A stretch of DNA of 64,000 bases from Cornus controversa (taxonomy: Eukaryota > Streptophyta > Magnoliopsida > Cornales > Cornaceae). How positions within the stretch are numbered: the stretch's first letter is position 1; every line of letters starts with the position of its first letter. The translations under genes were made by a program, and so were the position numbers. Below, piece by piece: positions 10,640-22,652 of this stretch. The notes beneath the pieces are model-generated. The model did no database searches and was not told where the DNA came from. It saw only the letters and a list, made by a program, of their open reading frames with translations. The stretch is taken from contig CM048852.1 of NCBI GenBank assembly GCA_026545225.1, positions 56,241,146 to 56,305,145 of the forward strand. Reading direction: 5' to 3'.

Positions 10640-12395
10640 CAAGTTGTTCACAAAACAAACGTACATTACTCTTTTTTTTTTTCTCCACTCGTGCCATTTA
10701 CCTATATTAAAAGGATAAAATTTAAACATGTCATGGAACTTCTAGAAAAATTAAAAACTTAGACTGAAATATTTACAAGCATTTTCATTCACATCTTATC
10801 AAAAAGAAAATAAAAAAAATAAATATATATATATATATATTTGCATTCATAACTTATCTTAGCATCAAATTAGAACAATGCAATAACAGAAAGTATAAGA
10901 ATTGCAAGCTAAAAAACTTGACTCGAGTTTATAATGACTGATTGCTAAAGAAAACATGCAATACTTAATAAAATAATATATCATTAAATATTTAAAAGTA
11001 AGAAGAAGAATAAAAAAGAGTTAGCTATCTATGACTAAATGCGTGAAAAATGTGCTATTTTTGACATTCATAAATAAAATGACGTGCATGAAAAATGTGT
11101 TATTTTTTACATTCATAAATAAAATGACAGGCACGTGTATGTAGTGATTTAAGACTTAAATAGAAAAAAATATCAAAAGTAGGACATATTTATTCTAAAA
11201 AAAAATTTCAAAACTTATTTGCCTTTCAACGAGAAAAAGTAGAAATTGATAGTAATTTTCCTAAGATAAAGTTGAAAATTAATTATTGATATGCACCTAT
11301 GAATCCCATATATACATATGCACCAAGGAATCTACAGGTTACAGAGAAAATTTCAACTAAATCATTAACAAATAATGATGCAAAGGTGACAATTTTTTTA
11401 TAAAAAAAAAAAGAATGAAAAATTACAATAAAGAACAATTCAAATCTAATGATCATACGATTACAACACAAAAATTAGAGCTAAGATACCAGTTGTAATG
11501 CAAGTATTAACTGTATTATGATTTATGCAGAGAGAGTTCAACTATTGGTTGAGCTTTAATAAATTTGTAGTTTGAAAATAAGAAATTACTGGAAAAAAAA
11601 AAGTAAAAACATTTGCCATCACACAGACATACCTTTAATTAAATTCAAAATTAGATCTGATCTGAAGAAATTCTGAAATTAGATCTGATCGGAAGAAATT
11701 CTGAAATAGAGTTCTGCAATCAGGACATCACATACTTGCATATATTTATAATGTCTCTGTGCGCGCACGCTTGTGTGTGTATATATATACACACATATAT
11801 CTATAAGCACCAGAGATTTAATCGAGTAAAGGAAGAAAAGGCAAATTACAGGGATATAATGCTTACAAATTAAGTTACAAAATCAACATATATCAACGGT
11901 CCATTTATCACATTGTTTGTGGGATCATTTAGCCCTTCCATTGCTTAATTTAAGCGTGTAAAGTAGATATGCAATTATGTGACGGCACATTTATCAACCA
12001 CATTGTCCATTGAGACATGATTGCTAATTGTCAAAAACTCGAACACACTTGAAATCTTTCATTAAATCGGACCAAAAGTTTTTATCTTGTTCTTTAATTA
12101 TAAAATCAAATTCACTGCCGGAATCCTATTTTTATACTCTTATCATGCAAAATTTAAATATAACAAAATTAATCCATGCCAATATTTCAGATAAATAATC
12201 ACAATAACAATTAATAAAAATGATAAATTACACTAACACGAAGTTTGTCCTAATCATACGTTGATGATACAAAAATTGATTGCAGAAACCAAAATGCCCA
12301 TCAAGTAGAAAGGAAAAGATGTAATTACCATTAAAATGTCATCAAATTACAAAAAACCCTTGTTTTAAGGAACAAAAACTGTGGTTGCAAAAGTG
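10640..12395. other. intergenic, no gene seen
   Basis: AT-rich DNA with (TA)n at about 10824-10840 and an alternating GT/TA tract near 11760-11800. A 24-bp phrase beginning gaaattagatctgatc is repeated in tandem near 11646-11700, and an approximate 57-bp direct repeat ('gcatgaaaaatgtg.tat') lies near 11040-11130. No coding region recognised. Confidence 0.4.
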
Positions 12396-13970
12396 TGATA
12401 AAAGCACTAGAGGGGTGAATAGGTGTTCTTGTTCGTTTGCTTAATTTTTCATATTATTTTAATTTTAGTCCAATTAAAATAAAATCATCCACATAAAGCA
12501 ATAAATAAGCAAAGTAAGAGATGACACAAATATTTTACTTGAAAACCTAAACGAGAAAAAACCAGGGTGAGGCTGTAGTCTCGAAGCGAAAATACTTACT
12601 ATCTCAAAGCAAAGTACAATCGACTTTGTCTCAGTCTCACAATCAGTCACACTCCGCCAAGAATTATTTGTTAAACGCCTTAGACTTTCTCTTACGACAC
12701 CCCATCCAATTGATGTCAACTTCAGTCTTATTTTTCGATCCTCACAGAAAAATTGCTAGAAGAAGACTGCTCTATAAACAACATGTCTCCTTCATAGTGA
12801 TTAATTTGTCTTCCTCGTGAACACAAAGTTGAAAGGAGATAAAAATAAATTGTCTCTGACAGAAATCAATATGATCTTCGAAAAGTTTAGTATACCAATT
12901 CGATGAAAACACTAGCCTAATATCTCTCAATGTACATGTCGTGTTCTCACAGGAATAATTTTTCTACAAAATATACTCTCAAAAACTCTCTCACTTGTAA
13001 AAATAGTAATTTGATTCGGTGTGTATTATTGAGAACATTAATTCTAATATTACTTGAAAAATAAATTAGAAACCAATACGAAAGGATTCAAGATGATTGG
13101 TGTAAAAAAGGAAACCAAAATAAGCAAAATTGTAGAATCTTGCACATATACAAAAAAGGTGTGATCGGTCCCACTTGAGTTCGGCTGGTTCGTAAATTTG
13201 CGCCTGATTGGACTTTTATTAGAAAATTGAAATTTTTAATTAAAACATATTTTATTAAGTCCTAAAACTACCAACTTCAAATATAAAGTGTCCTCACCGT
13301 TTAATGTTTTTGTCAAAATTAACAGTATTCACACACTTATTTTTTAGTTTTCATAATTGAGACCCAAAATAAATAAAATAAAATTACAAACCAATCAATT
13401 CAAGTATTGAAATCGAAATTGCCCACTAAATATTAAGTTTCTCACAATAACATCCCTTATATGTAAATGAGACCCACGAGTGTAAATGGAATGAAATGAA
13501 GCCGAATGAATCTTCAATTCAATTTGAATCTTCAAATTTCGTGCCTAAATGCTTCTTATTCAACTCATTCTTCCTCATTCAGCTATAAATGCTTTGTTGC
13601 TCTGTTTTTAGCTTTCGTTTTTTATGAAATCGAAAGAACTTTTGTGCAAGAGCATATTAAATCGTTTATGTTTGATTAACAATAATTTTTTCTTTATAAA
13701 CATTGGAATCAAAGTTCCTTCTTTATTTTTATTTTTATTCTAAGCTTGATTTAAATTTATCAGTTTTCAGGCATTTGGATTAAAAGATCTGATTTTTTTT
13801 TGTTCCTCTAAAATTGAAAGCCTCTGCATTGCCTGTACGGGAAAACAACATAGATCGGCCTCGTAAGAATCAGAGCCCCGAGAAGACCATTATCATCGTT
13901 GGATTTCTCTATTCCTCAAAGTCAGTCGCCAATGCGCATCATATATATATATATATATATATATAAGCAA
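12396..13970. other. intergenic, retroelement-like debris
   Basis: The opening phrase 'agcactagaggggtgaatagg' and the following 'acttgaaaacctaaacgag' resemble plant LTR-element noncoding DNA, but I found no paired LTR, primer-binding site or protein. The rest is AT-rich, with (TA)n at about 13942-13966. Confidence 0.3.
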
Positions 13971-13975
13971 TGTGT

Positions 13976-14885
13976 TTGAATCTCTTTTAAAAAAATTACA
14001 GTTGAATAGTCAAAAATACTTAAAAAATTAAATTTACAGTTTAAAATATTTTTGTCTATTTATAGTTTAAAATACCTTTCTCTATCTTTGATCTAACGGT
14101 CACAACTCACCTATTACATTTAAACTTAAATTTATATACACATTTACCTACTCTCACACTTCTAAAATAATTAAATCCAACAATTTATTTTAGGGTAAAT
14201 TACTCTGACCTACCCTTAGATTTGACTTAATTACTTTCAAATTAAAGTTTTTACAAAATTAACGACCCGTTAAATAAAATCACATCTAATATACATACAA
14301 AAGTACCCTCAAGTTATAATATTTTTGTGCAAAAATAATCTCAATTTCTAATAATTTGACTGAGATTAACATATTTTATATACCTATTTTTTCCATCAAT
14401 GCAACACAAACACCACCGCTATCGAGGATAGTTTTAGTATTTTAATTTTTTTATACTAATTGACTTTAACGGAGGGTCAATTAACGACATGAGTACTCGA
14501 AGTAAAGTTAACTAAACCACAGAAGAGGTTGACCACCATATTTTAAAATTTTTAATTCGAAAGTAATTAAGCAAAACCTCAAGAAAGATTAGAGTAATTT
14601 AGCCTTTATTTTATGATCCCGTAGTGGGTGTGTGTGTATATATATACATCCTAGCGTATTTATGACACTATAAAAAAAAGTTAATTATTTTAAGAGTGTA
14701 AGAGTAGGAGGATATGTATATGAATTTTGGTGTAAATGTAATAGGTGAATCTTGACTGTTAGATTAATGATAGAAAAAGTAATTTTAAATTATAGATAAA
14801 CATAAATATTTTAAATTATAAAATTAAATTTTAAAATATTTTTGACGATTAGACTATAAAATTTTTTAGGAGATTCAAATAGAAT
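13976..14885. mobile_element. TIR element with about 190-bp arms, containing a nested MITE
   Basis: Positions about 13976-14173 are matched by the reverse complement of about 14677-14885; both ends read tttgaatctc followed by A-rich sequence, and both arms carry 'cacctattacattta'. A second element (14192-14604) sits between the arms. No transposase is present. The exact target duplication could not be identified. Confidence 0.65.
14192..14604. mobile_element. Mutator-like MITE, 413 bp, perfect 9-bp target duplication
   Basis: The ends gggtaaattactct and (reverse complement) ggctaaattactct form the TIR, which extends inward with 'ttaattacttTC'. The flanks are identical 9-mers TTTATTTTA (14183-14191 and 14605-14613). 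A 9-bp duplication is characteristic of Mutator-type insertions. A diverged copy of similar length lies in inverted orientation at 56573-56983. Confidence 0.8.
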
Positions 14886-14889
14886 GCTT

Positions 14890-16768
14890 AAATATAACAT
14901 AGATACAGACATATCATTCATATGCCGTGATTCCGTGAACTACTGAAAAAGTTGCACATTACTTTATGCAAACACACCTAATGTTGGTAAAGGTGGACCC
15001 TTTTCCTGAAAAGGTGGGTGCTACATCAAACAGGCAGGGACCACAAACAAGAAGTTGCTAATGGAGTCAATTTAATCATGGACTATGAGCTGACTAATTG
15101 GTTATTAGGTATCTAAACAACTTTTATTTGGTGATTGTCTTTTTATTATTATTTTTATGTGTGAATGTATGATTGTCTAATCTTTAGTTTAATGCCGGTG
15201 AAAAATAAATAAATAACTAAAACTTGATCTAAGTTGTACTTTTTTTTTTTTGAAAAGCAGAATGTTTACGTCTCTTTTCAAGTATACTGTAAGTTATCTT
15301 TTCGAACAAAAAACTAAAAAAAATAAATAGAAATTTCTAATAAATAACTAGTGATAATTGCAGTTTTAAAACTATTATGCCCAAATTGGTGCCGTTATCA
15401 AACTTAGCTGAAGACAAAGTATAGATTGATGATATATTGATATAGTCTTTTTCTTGTTATTTTTTATTATTATTTTCAGTTGTTGGAATGTTTGACATAT
15501 TAGTGATTTTGAAAATTATACTGGGAGATGGTTGGAGGATTCATAAAAATGCCAATCGCCAAGTCAAGCCTAATATACATACACATAAAATATTATTTCA
15601 ATTATTTGCATAAACTTAATTAGAACTTTGATAATTAAGCAATATTGAAATTCAACCAAACTCTTGGTCCGAAAAATGTATCCAATTTCAATTGTTGGTT
15701 TAGAATTCAGCAAAATAGTAGTATAAATTTGTAATTTAGCCAAAGTTGAATCCACAATAAAAACAAATCATTATTATAGTAGTGTAAGAGCAAAATTCCC
15801 CACTGCCTGATTGAATTCGGTGTTACTTTTTCCTTGATTTTTGGTATTCACTTTGATTTCGATCTTTCATGAACCCATGATTCGGTTGTCTATAAATAAA
15901 TTTACACATTTTTGGTTAACAGAGATTTGGATTGCATTCCATTACCACCGCTACAACTGACCTTTAATTAGATCACAATACCTATGTTCTTACGAGGGTT
16001 TTTAATTTAGATTTTATAAACTTTTAAAGAGTTCATACAAATCTGGTTATATTCAATTAAGATTTAAAAAGGTTTACAAAAGTCTAGGTATATTCAAAAA
16101 GTCATAAATTTTAAAGGATTTCATTAAGTGGTGAATTTTGGTAGATTTGTGAGTAAAATTTATAAGTAACGACACCCATAACAAATTCAACCTTTCCCCC
16201 ATAGATTTTGGTAGATTTTTTTTTTCCTGCACAATACGCATTTCTCCATCTCAAAGTGCATTCATTTTTTCTCTTTTGATTTTTCTCTCTCTCTTCTCAA
16301 ATTCTCTATGTTTCTATTGGATTAGAAAAACTTATAAAATTTAAGTTTCGTGATAAGTTGATCAATCTTTTACACTATGGGAGGATTACTCCCTCTACAC
16401 TGTTTGTTAAGAATCAATCTCTTAAGCCACATGGATTGATCTTGAAGTTCAATTAATAATCCAATATAACTTATAGGTTCAAGGTTCTCCAATTATATAT
16501 CTAAAGATTTTACTTAGACCCTTTAAGTAAACTATGTACTTTTTTTCTCTTTTTTTATAATGTGCAACTGAAATCTAAGAAATGATTGATTTGCAATTTG
16601 TGTTCATCAAATGAGTTACTTTATTATCCTCGCTTTTTCTTGGAATATTTGCACTACACAATAATTTTTAACAATATATCAATTATCTATTTTGCATTAT
16701 ATTTGCCCCCTTGAGCCATTGGTATACCTATACACAAAAATAGAATTCAAGTATACAAATAAATAAAG
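14890..16768. other. intergenic, no gene seen
   Basis: AT-rich anonymous sequence. 16020-16160 has repeated short phrases of the type 'tttaaaaggtttacaaaagtct' that recur in related form near 18890-18960. No protein or RNA gene recognised. Confidence 0.35.
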
Positions 16769-16770
16769 GA

Positions 16771-18862
16771 AGACGATATTCGCACTCCCATTTTATACGA
16801 TTGCACTCCACTTGCCTTTTTTCTTTTAAAGCAAATGACAAAAAGATCATTAAACTAATCAATACATTATTTCCTATTTTATAAAACCACAACTACCTTT
16901 TATAATATAAACTTGAACTTTTTTTTAACTTCTTTACTTTCTATATTACCTTTTTTTTTTTTGGTTTCGATCAAAAAATAATAGAGTTTTTTTTATTTTC
17001 TTTAGTGATTTTTTTTTGCTCCTGTCAAAAGAGATAACTTTTTATTAGGTTTTTTTTTTTAAATTTATTATCAATTCAAAAGAGATAATTTATTTTTAAT
17101 CCTTTTTTTTTTGGTCCTTTAAAAGAGATAATTTATTTTTAATCATTTTTTTTTTGTCCTTCAAAAGAGATAATTTTTTTTAATCCTATAAAAAGAGATA
17201 ATAATAACTTATTTTTGGTCCTCTCAATGGATATAATTTATTTAACAAGAATAAGTGCTTGTTTGGGGGAGCTTCCTGAAGCCTTAAAAAGTCCTTTCAG
17301 GCATCAAAAGTCCTTTTAAAAAAAATATGACGTTGGTTACACATATGTAAAGACCTTTATGAAGAAGCCGGTGGTCAGGAAACCCATTTCAGAGAAGTAA
17401 AAAAATATTACTTTTAGAACCTCCTTTTATGAAGCCAAATTTTCTTTTGAAATAAATTTATTATTTTACTAATTTGTCCATATACTTCTTATATATAAAC
17501 AAGATTGTGATATATTCTTTTTTGGTCCCTCATTCCTCCATCGCCACAGCCACCACCACCACTACCGCCGCCTTCCACCACTACCACTACCGCCACCTCC
17601 ACTACCATTGCCACCACTGCCACCACCTCCCCCAACACCATCGCCATCGTTGCTTTCAACCACCACCATCATGGCTGTCATTGCCACCACCACCATTGCC
17701 ATCACCATCGCTATCACCATCTTCCACCACCACCACTGCCATCTCCACCGCCACCACCGTTGTCATTACTTCCACTTCCACTTCCACCATTGCCTTCACC
17801 ATTACCGCCACCTCCATCTCCACCGCCACCACTACAGCTTTCTTCCATTGTCGACTTTGCGCTTTCTAAGGGTTGTAATCGTTGTTAAGGATAAGGGATA
17901 ATATTGTCAAAAAAAATAATTTAAAAGTTAAAGTATATTTAAAAAATGCACTAGCTAAATATCTTTTTTCTCCTAAAGTCCTAACAAAATTCCTTCTACA
18001 AAGGTCTTATCAATGAAGTCCTATCAAAAGATATAACTTATTCAATGGGATAAAATTTTTTTTGGTACTTTTTAATTTTTTGTTCCTACCAAAAAAGATA
18101 GTTTATTTAATAGAGATAATTTTTTTTTTGTTTTGTCGAAAGATAATTTATTCAACATATATAACTTTTTTTGGGTCATGTAAAAAAAGAACTTTTTTTT
18201 TGGGTTATTTTTTTCAGGTATTTTTAGTTTATTTTGTCAAAAGAATTCAAAAACAATAAAGATTGGAGACAGAGAGAGAATATCTAAAAGGGTAATTTAG
18301 TATTTTTTTTTTAAAAGTAATCATTCATATGTGAAGTTAAGGTTAGAAGTGACATTTTTTTTTAAATGAGAGTGCAACCAAAGAAATGGGAGTGCGAATA
18401 TCGCATTCCATAAACTATCTACATTAAGAGTACCAAATTTTTTTTTTATCATTATTAAATAAATTATATCTTTTGATAGGTTCAAAAAAAGAAATTATCT
18501 CTATTGAATAAATTATCTCTATTGGAAGAAAAAATATATATATATATATATTTTTGTTGAATAAATTATCCATTTTGAGAAGACAAAAAAAAAAAAAAAA
18601 ACTATGAACAAGTTATCTCTTTTGATAAGATTAAAAAAAAATTAGTAAAGAAAGTAAAAAAGGTAAAAGAATTTATCTCTTTTAATAAGACCAAAAAAAA
18701 AACATAATAAAAAAACTAAAGAAGGTAAAAAAATAGTTTAACTTTATAGTATAAAGGGTAGTTGTGGTATTATAAAATAAGGGATGATGTATTAATTAGT
18801 TTACGGACCTTCTTGTGTGGAGTGCAATGGTAGAAAACGGGAGTGCAAATATCGCCTCCTTA
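16771..18862. mobile_element. composite TIR element with long arms and an internal terminus
   Basis: The left end acgatattcgcactccc and the reverse complement of the right end (gcgatatttgcactccc near 18845-18862) begin a long inverted repeat that continues about 250-300 bp, through 'cacaactaccttttata' and runs of 'aaaagagataa'. A further copy of the terminus (gggagtgcgaatatcgc) occurs internally at about 18387-18403, so the region is either nested or an aborted tandem pair. It contains the CCA/CCG minisatellite at 17534-17865. No transposase frame was seen. Confidence 0.6.
17534..17865. repeat. degenerate CCA/CCG trinucleotide minisatellite
   Basis: About 330 bp of imperfect (CCACCN) repeats on the + strand. 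It produces open frames rich in Pro, His, Thr, Ser and Ile in several phases simultaneously, with no conserved start, which is the signature of simple sequence rather than a gene. The purine-rich equivalent (GGTGGN on +) lies at about 20372-20628, in the opposite orientation. Confidence 0.85.
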
Positions 18863-19205
18863 AATAAAATATGTTGAATAAATCAATACAAGTTTATAAA
18901 AATTCATCAAAATCTCTAATAAAAGTCTATACAAATTCATGAAAGTCGATGTTTATTAAAGTTCGTGAATTAACATAAATCTGTCACTTCAAAAATGTCT
19001 TTCAAAATTCTTTAAAATCCTAATTGACTACTCTCTCACTAGATTATCTACAAGTTTCTTTGTAAATCTTTTAAAGCTCGGATCTGTAATCTATTAATGT
19101 ATGTACTTCATACCATAAATTGTCACTTCTTTCGTGTTATGTCTATTTTTACTCATTAATTAAGTGAAAAGTCTAAATTATTAAGCTTTTATTGGCAACA
19201 TCTTA

Positions 19206-19417
19206 AGTCCCGTTTGACAAAGCTTTTGCTTCAGCTTTTATGCAGAAGAAAAAGAGAAGCAGAAGCTAAATCAAGAAGCTGGTACCCCCCAACTTCCTTT
19301 AAATACTCTTTTTGTACTCCGAAACTATTCCGCCTTACCAATTCAAACACTTTTCAAAACGGCTTTTGAGCTTGAAAAGCTGAAAGTCGCTTTTCAAAAG
19401 CCAATCCAAACAAGGCC
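19206..19417. mobile_element. Tourist-like MITE, about 210 bp
   Basis: The left end gtcccgtttgac and reverse-complemented right end ggccttgtttgga are flanked by TTAA on both sides (19203-19206 and 19418-19421). The element is rich in AGCTTTT/AAAAGCT motifs and could fold into a hairpin. The short TTA/TAA flank and 'CGTTTG' termini fit Tourist-type MITEs. Confidence 0.7.
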
Positions 19418-19429
19418 TTAAAATTCAAG

Positions 19430-20165
19430 CAAGTTCATTACTTGTATTAAACCATTTTTAAAAATTTAACGAAAAACAATAACACAATCACCTAGTCAGA
19501 TGATGAATTCCAACAACAGCAAAAAGGTTTGATGATATGTTTGACGCAATGACATTTTGAAATTCAAGAAATGTCACCTTCACACAATCAGCAAAGTCCT
19601 AATTTTCTCTATCTACAAGTCTCTCTCTCTCTCTATATATATCTATCTATCTCTGTCCTAATATCTAGCCTTTCATTTAAATAACAATCTTCATTTCATC
19701 TAAATTCCTCACAGAATTTTCTTGCACAAAAATATATATATCCTCATTTGGTGGTTGTAGCGATCTTTCAGAAATCTCTGATTTTAATTTATACTTAACG
19801 AATCTCTAATAAACTTCTCTAAAGAGAATTTTATTTTGTTTCTTTTTGGAGTTTTCTCAAATAATTTTTATGTTCTTGGGTTTCTGAAGCCCAAATCAAA
19901 TTGTTAGAAAGTTTTTGTTCTCCCAAATTGTGAAATTTCTTGTCTGTTCGTATGTCGTGATTGGAATTAGGAGAGAAATAATGGGAGGTGGTAGCAGGAG
20001 GGATAACGGATCGTTGGTGAGGTAGTAGACCCAACAATAGTAAATCGGAACCCCTTCTTTCCCCTGGTTCAAAACTAATTTTCAATTGAGATTGGATAGT
20101 TAGGTAATTTTGCCTAAGAAAGTAGGGTGTAAATATCTTTTCAACTTTTTAAAAAGTATTTATGA
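19430..20165. other. intergenic, no gene seen
   Basis: Anonymous AT-rich sequence with a (CT)n(TA)n tract at about 19620-19660. The 84-codon - strand frame at 19831-20085 shows no recognised motif and no homologue in the window. Confidence 0.35.
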
Positions 20166-20174
20166 TACGTGTGT

Positions 20175-20808
20175 TGCATTTGGTATGCAGGAATAAAATA
20201 AAATGCAGCTGAGAATAGAATGAGAATGATAATGAAATGAAATGGTCATTCTCATTATATTGTTTGATTGTAAATATGAAATGAGCTAGTAATAAAATAA
20301 ATGTTAAATTAAATTCTCTAAAATGCCCTTCCTAATGAAAAATAAATTAAACTAACAAATGTGCGGTGCTGGAAGGTGGTGGTGGCAGTGGAGGAAGGTG
20401 ACGATGTAGAGGTGTTGGTGGAGGAAGGTGGCGATGTGGAGGTAGTACGGTGTGGGTGGTGGTGGAGGTGTGGTGGTGGTGGCAGTGGAAGTGGTGTGGT
20501 GGTGATGTGATATGGTGACGGCGACGATGACAATAGTGGTGGAGGAGGTTGGCGATATGAAGGTGGTGGTGGAGGCATCGATGGCAGTCGTGGTAAAGCC
20601 GGTGGTAGTGGCAGTGGTGGTGGAGGTGAAGAATTTTTTGGTAATATGATTTTTTTTTAATCTTACTAGGAATGGACACATTCCATATGTTTAACTCTTG
20701 AATGAATTTTCATTTCAAGGGAATGACAATTCTCACCTTAAAATTCATACCAAACAAGGGAATGGTTGGAATGAGCATTCCATTCCGTTCATGTGTACCA
20801 AACGCATC
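20175..20808. mobile_element. MITE-like element carrying a GGTGG minisatellite
   Basis: The left phrase gcatttggtatgcaggaat is matched by the reverse complement of the right end (gcgtttggtacacatgaac near 20788-20806). Subterminal pieces rich in GAATG/CATTC are also inverted. Between them lies a 260-bp GGT/GGN repeat (about 20372-20628). No transposase. I could not fix a target duplication, so the exact ends are approximate. Confidence 0.5.
20372..20628. repeat. degenerate GGT/GGN minisatellite
   Basis: Imperfect GGTGGN repeats on +. They yield several overlapping Pro/His/Thr-rich frames on the - strand. It is the reverse-complement type of the 17534-17865 array, but the flanking elements differ. 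Confidence 0.8.
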
Positions 20809-21012
20809 ATGATGTTTACACAGTAATAGACACCTGGAAAAAAAAAGTCACTGACTAAAGTTTGACTTTTAACGGAAGTGGAATTTGTTACAAATTCTTG
20901 AAAATCACAGGAAAATGCGGTGTTATGAGGTTTAGTCAAATTACATACAACAATCATGTTTGACGTTTTTACCCCAGATTAATACTTTTAAAGAGAAAAT
21001 CTTTTAACATGA

Positions 21013-21054
<42 letters not shown>

Positions 21055-21129
21055 TATGTAGAGCATGTTATACATATATCAAGGGCAATTTTGTCAATGT
21101 ATTAATATTATTTTTACAAAAGCAATTAA

Positions 21130-21713
21130 GGGCCCGTTTGGTAACCGTTTATGTTTAGTGTTTAAATGTTTATATAAACAGTGTTTATGTTACGATTTTG
21201 TTTATCTATAAACATAAGTGTTGTTTGATAACGGAAAAACGTTTAGTTTATTTTAAAAATCATAAATAGAAAACATGTTTGTTAACCTTAAACTATTTTT
21301 TTTTTTTATAACAAAAATCAACACAATAAATTACATAAAAAGTCAAGTTCGTGCTATAACAAATCTATACAGCAATAACAGAGTAAGAAATATACATAAA
21401 AAAATAAATAAATAATATTGGGTTACATATATATTTACACACTGTAAATTATACTGTAAAACTAGAATTACCCACAATCTAGAAGGTCCCAACAAGTAGG
21501 GGGATGCACACGATTCGATTCTTTACGATTATTGGGAGAACTAGAACCAGAACTGTTCTCAACGGTTTCTTAATTTTGAAACAGGAATAAATGAGTTCGA
21601 TTCAATTTGATTATTATAGGAGTTGTATTTAACCTTATAATAGTTATAATAATTCCATTGTTTAAAATGTTTTACATAACAAAAGGTTACTATAACTATT
21701 ACAATGATTTTAT

Positions 21714-21764
<51 letters not shown>

Positions 21765-21784
21765 AAATTATTATAGGAGTTTTA

Positions 21785-21819
<35 letters not shown>

Positions 21820-22018
21820 CAGTAAAAGAGTTAAAAGTTTTTCAATTTGTATGGAGTGAGAAGAGGGATTTGGATTATTTTTGAAACAGGAATAAATGAG
21901 TTCGATTCAATTCGATTATTATAGGAGTTGTATTTAACCTTATAATAGTTATAATAACTCCATTGTTTAAAATATTTTACATAACAAAAGGTTACTATAA
22001 CTATTACAATGATTTTAT

Positions 22019-22066
<48 letters not shown>

Positions 22067-22649
22067 GAAAATTATTATAGGACATACTCTTGCTCTTGAA
22101 CTTCTCATGCTAATACTTTCTTTTTCATTTTTTTATTTCAATTTTGTTTCAACACTGAAAATGAATGAATGACATGAGTACAAAATACCATTCTTGTTTT
22201 TTTAACAAGGAGATGATTGAGACTTCTTTTTTTATTTTCCTCAAATAAGGTTTTTTTTTTTAGCATGTGTGCCCCTAAGTAACTATTTCTTATTATCAAG
22301 TATATTAGTAATTATGTCCACATTTGATAATTCTAATATTTTTATCATTGTATCAAACAATAACCTTTTATAATTTTTTTTTCTTTTCATTTTCTCACTT
22401 TTAGTTTCAATTTTTAATTAAAATAATATAATCACCATTTTAGATAAAAAAGAAAAAAAAGTTTTTTTTTAATAAACATAAACAATAAACATCATTTTGG
22501 TGTTTAGGATTTGAAGGCTTAGGAACAGTGTTGTTTTAAAAGCGTTTTGAAAATTTATAAACAAAACAAAAATTAACAAACATGTTTATTCTGAAAATTT
22601 ATTTTTATAAACAATATATACTAAACATAAACGGTTACCAAACGGGCCC
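21130..22649. mobile_element. Tourist/PIF-like element, 1.52 kb, near-perfect 30-bp TIRs
   Basis: The ends gggcccgtttggtaaccgtt and its exact inverted copy at the right (22620-22649) form TIRs of about 30 bp, flanked by TAA (21127-21129 and 22650-22652). No transposase frame survives, so it is non-autonomous. The interior holds a direct repeat of about 145 bp plus (TA)n: 21578-21760 and 21883-22065 share 'aggaataaatgagttcgatt' and 'ttacataacaaaaggttac'. The intact TIRs suggest fairly recent activity. Confidence 0.85.
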
Positions 22650-22652
22650 TAA

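Noticed and set aside
17474..17901. Pro/His/Thr-rich frames of about 100-130 codons
   Set aside because: They come from CCA/CCG simple repeats and are open in several phases at once.
20318..20681. Three overlapping - strand frames rich in Pro, His and Thr
   Set aside because: Same explanation: translation of a GGT/GGN minisatellite in all frames.
21559..22085. Two similar - strand frames rich in Tyr and Ile
   Set aside because: They are translations of (TA)n plus a duplicated noncoding unit within the Tourist-like element.
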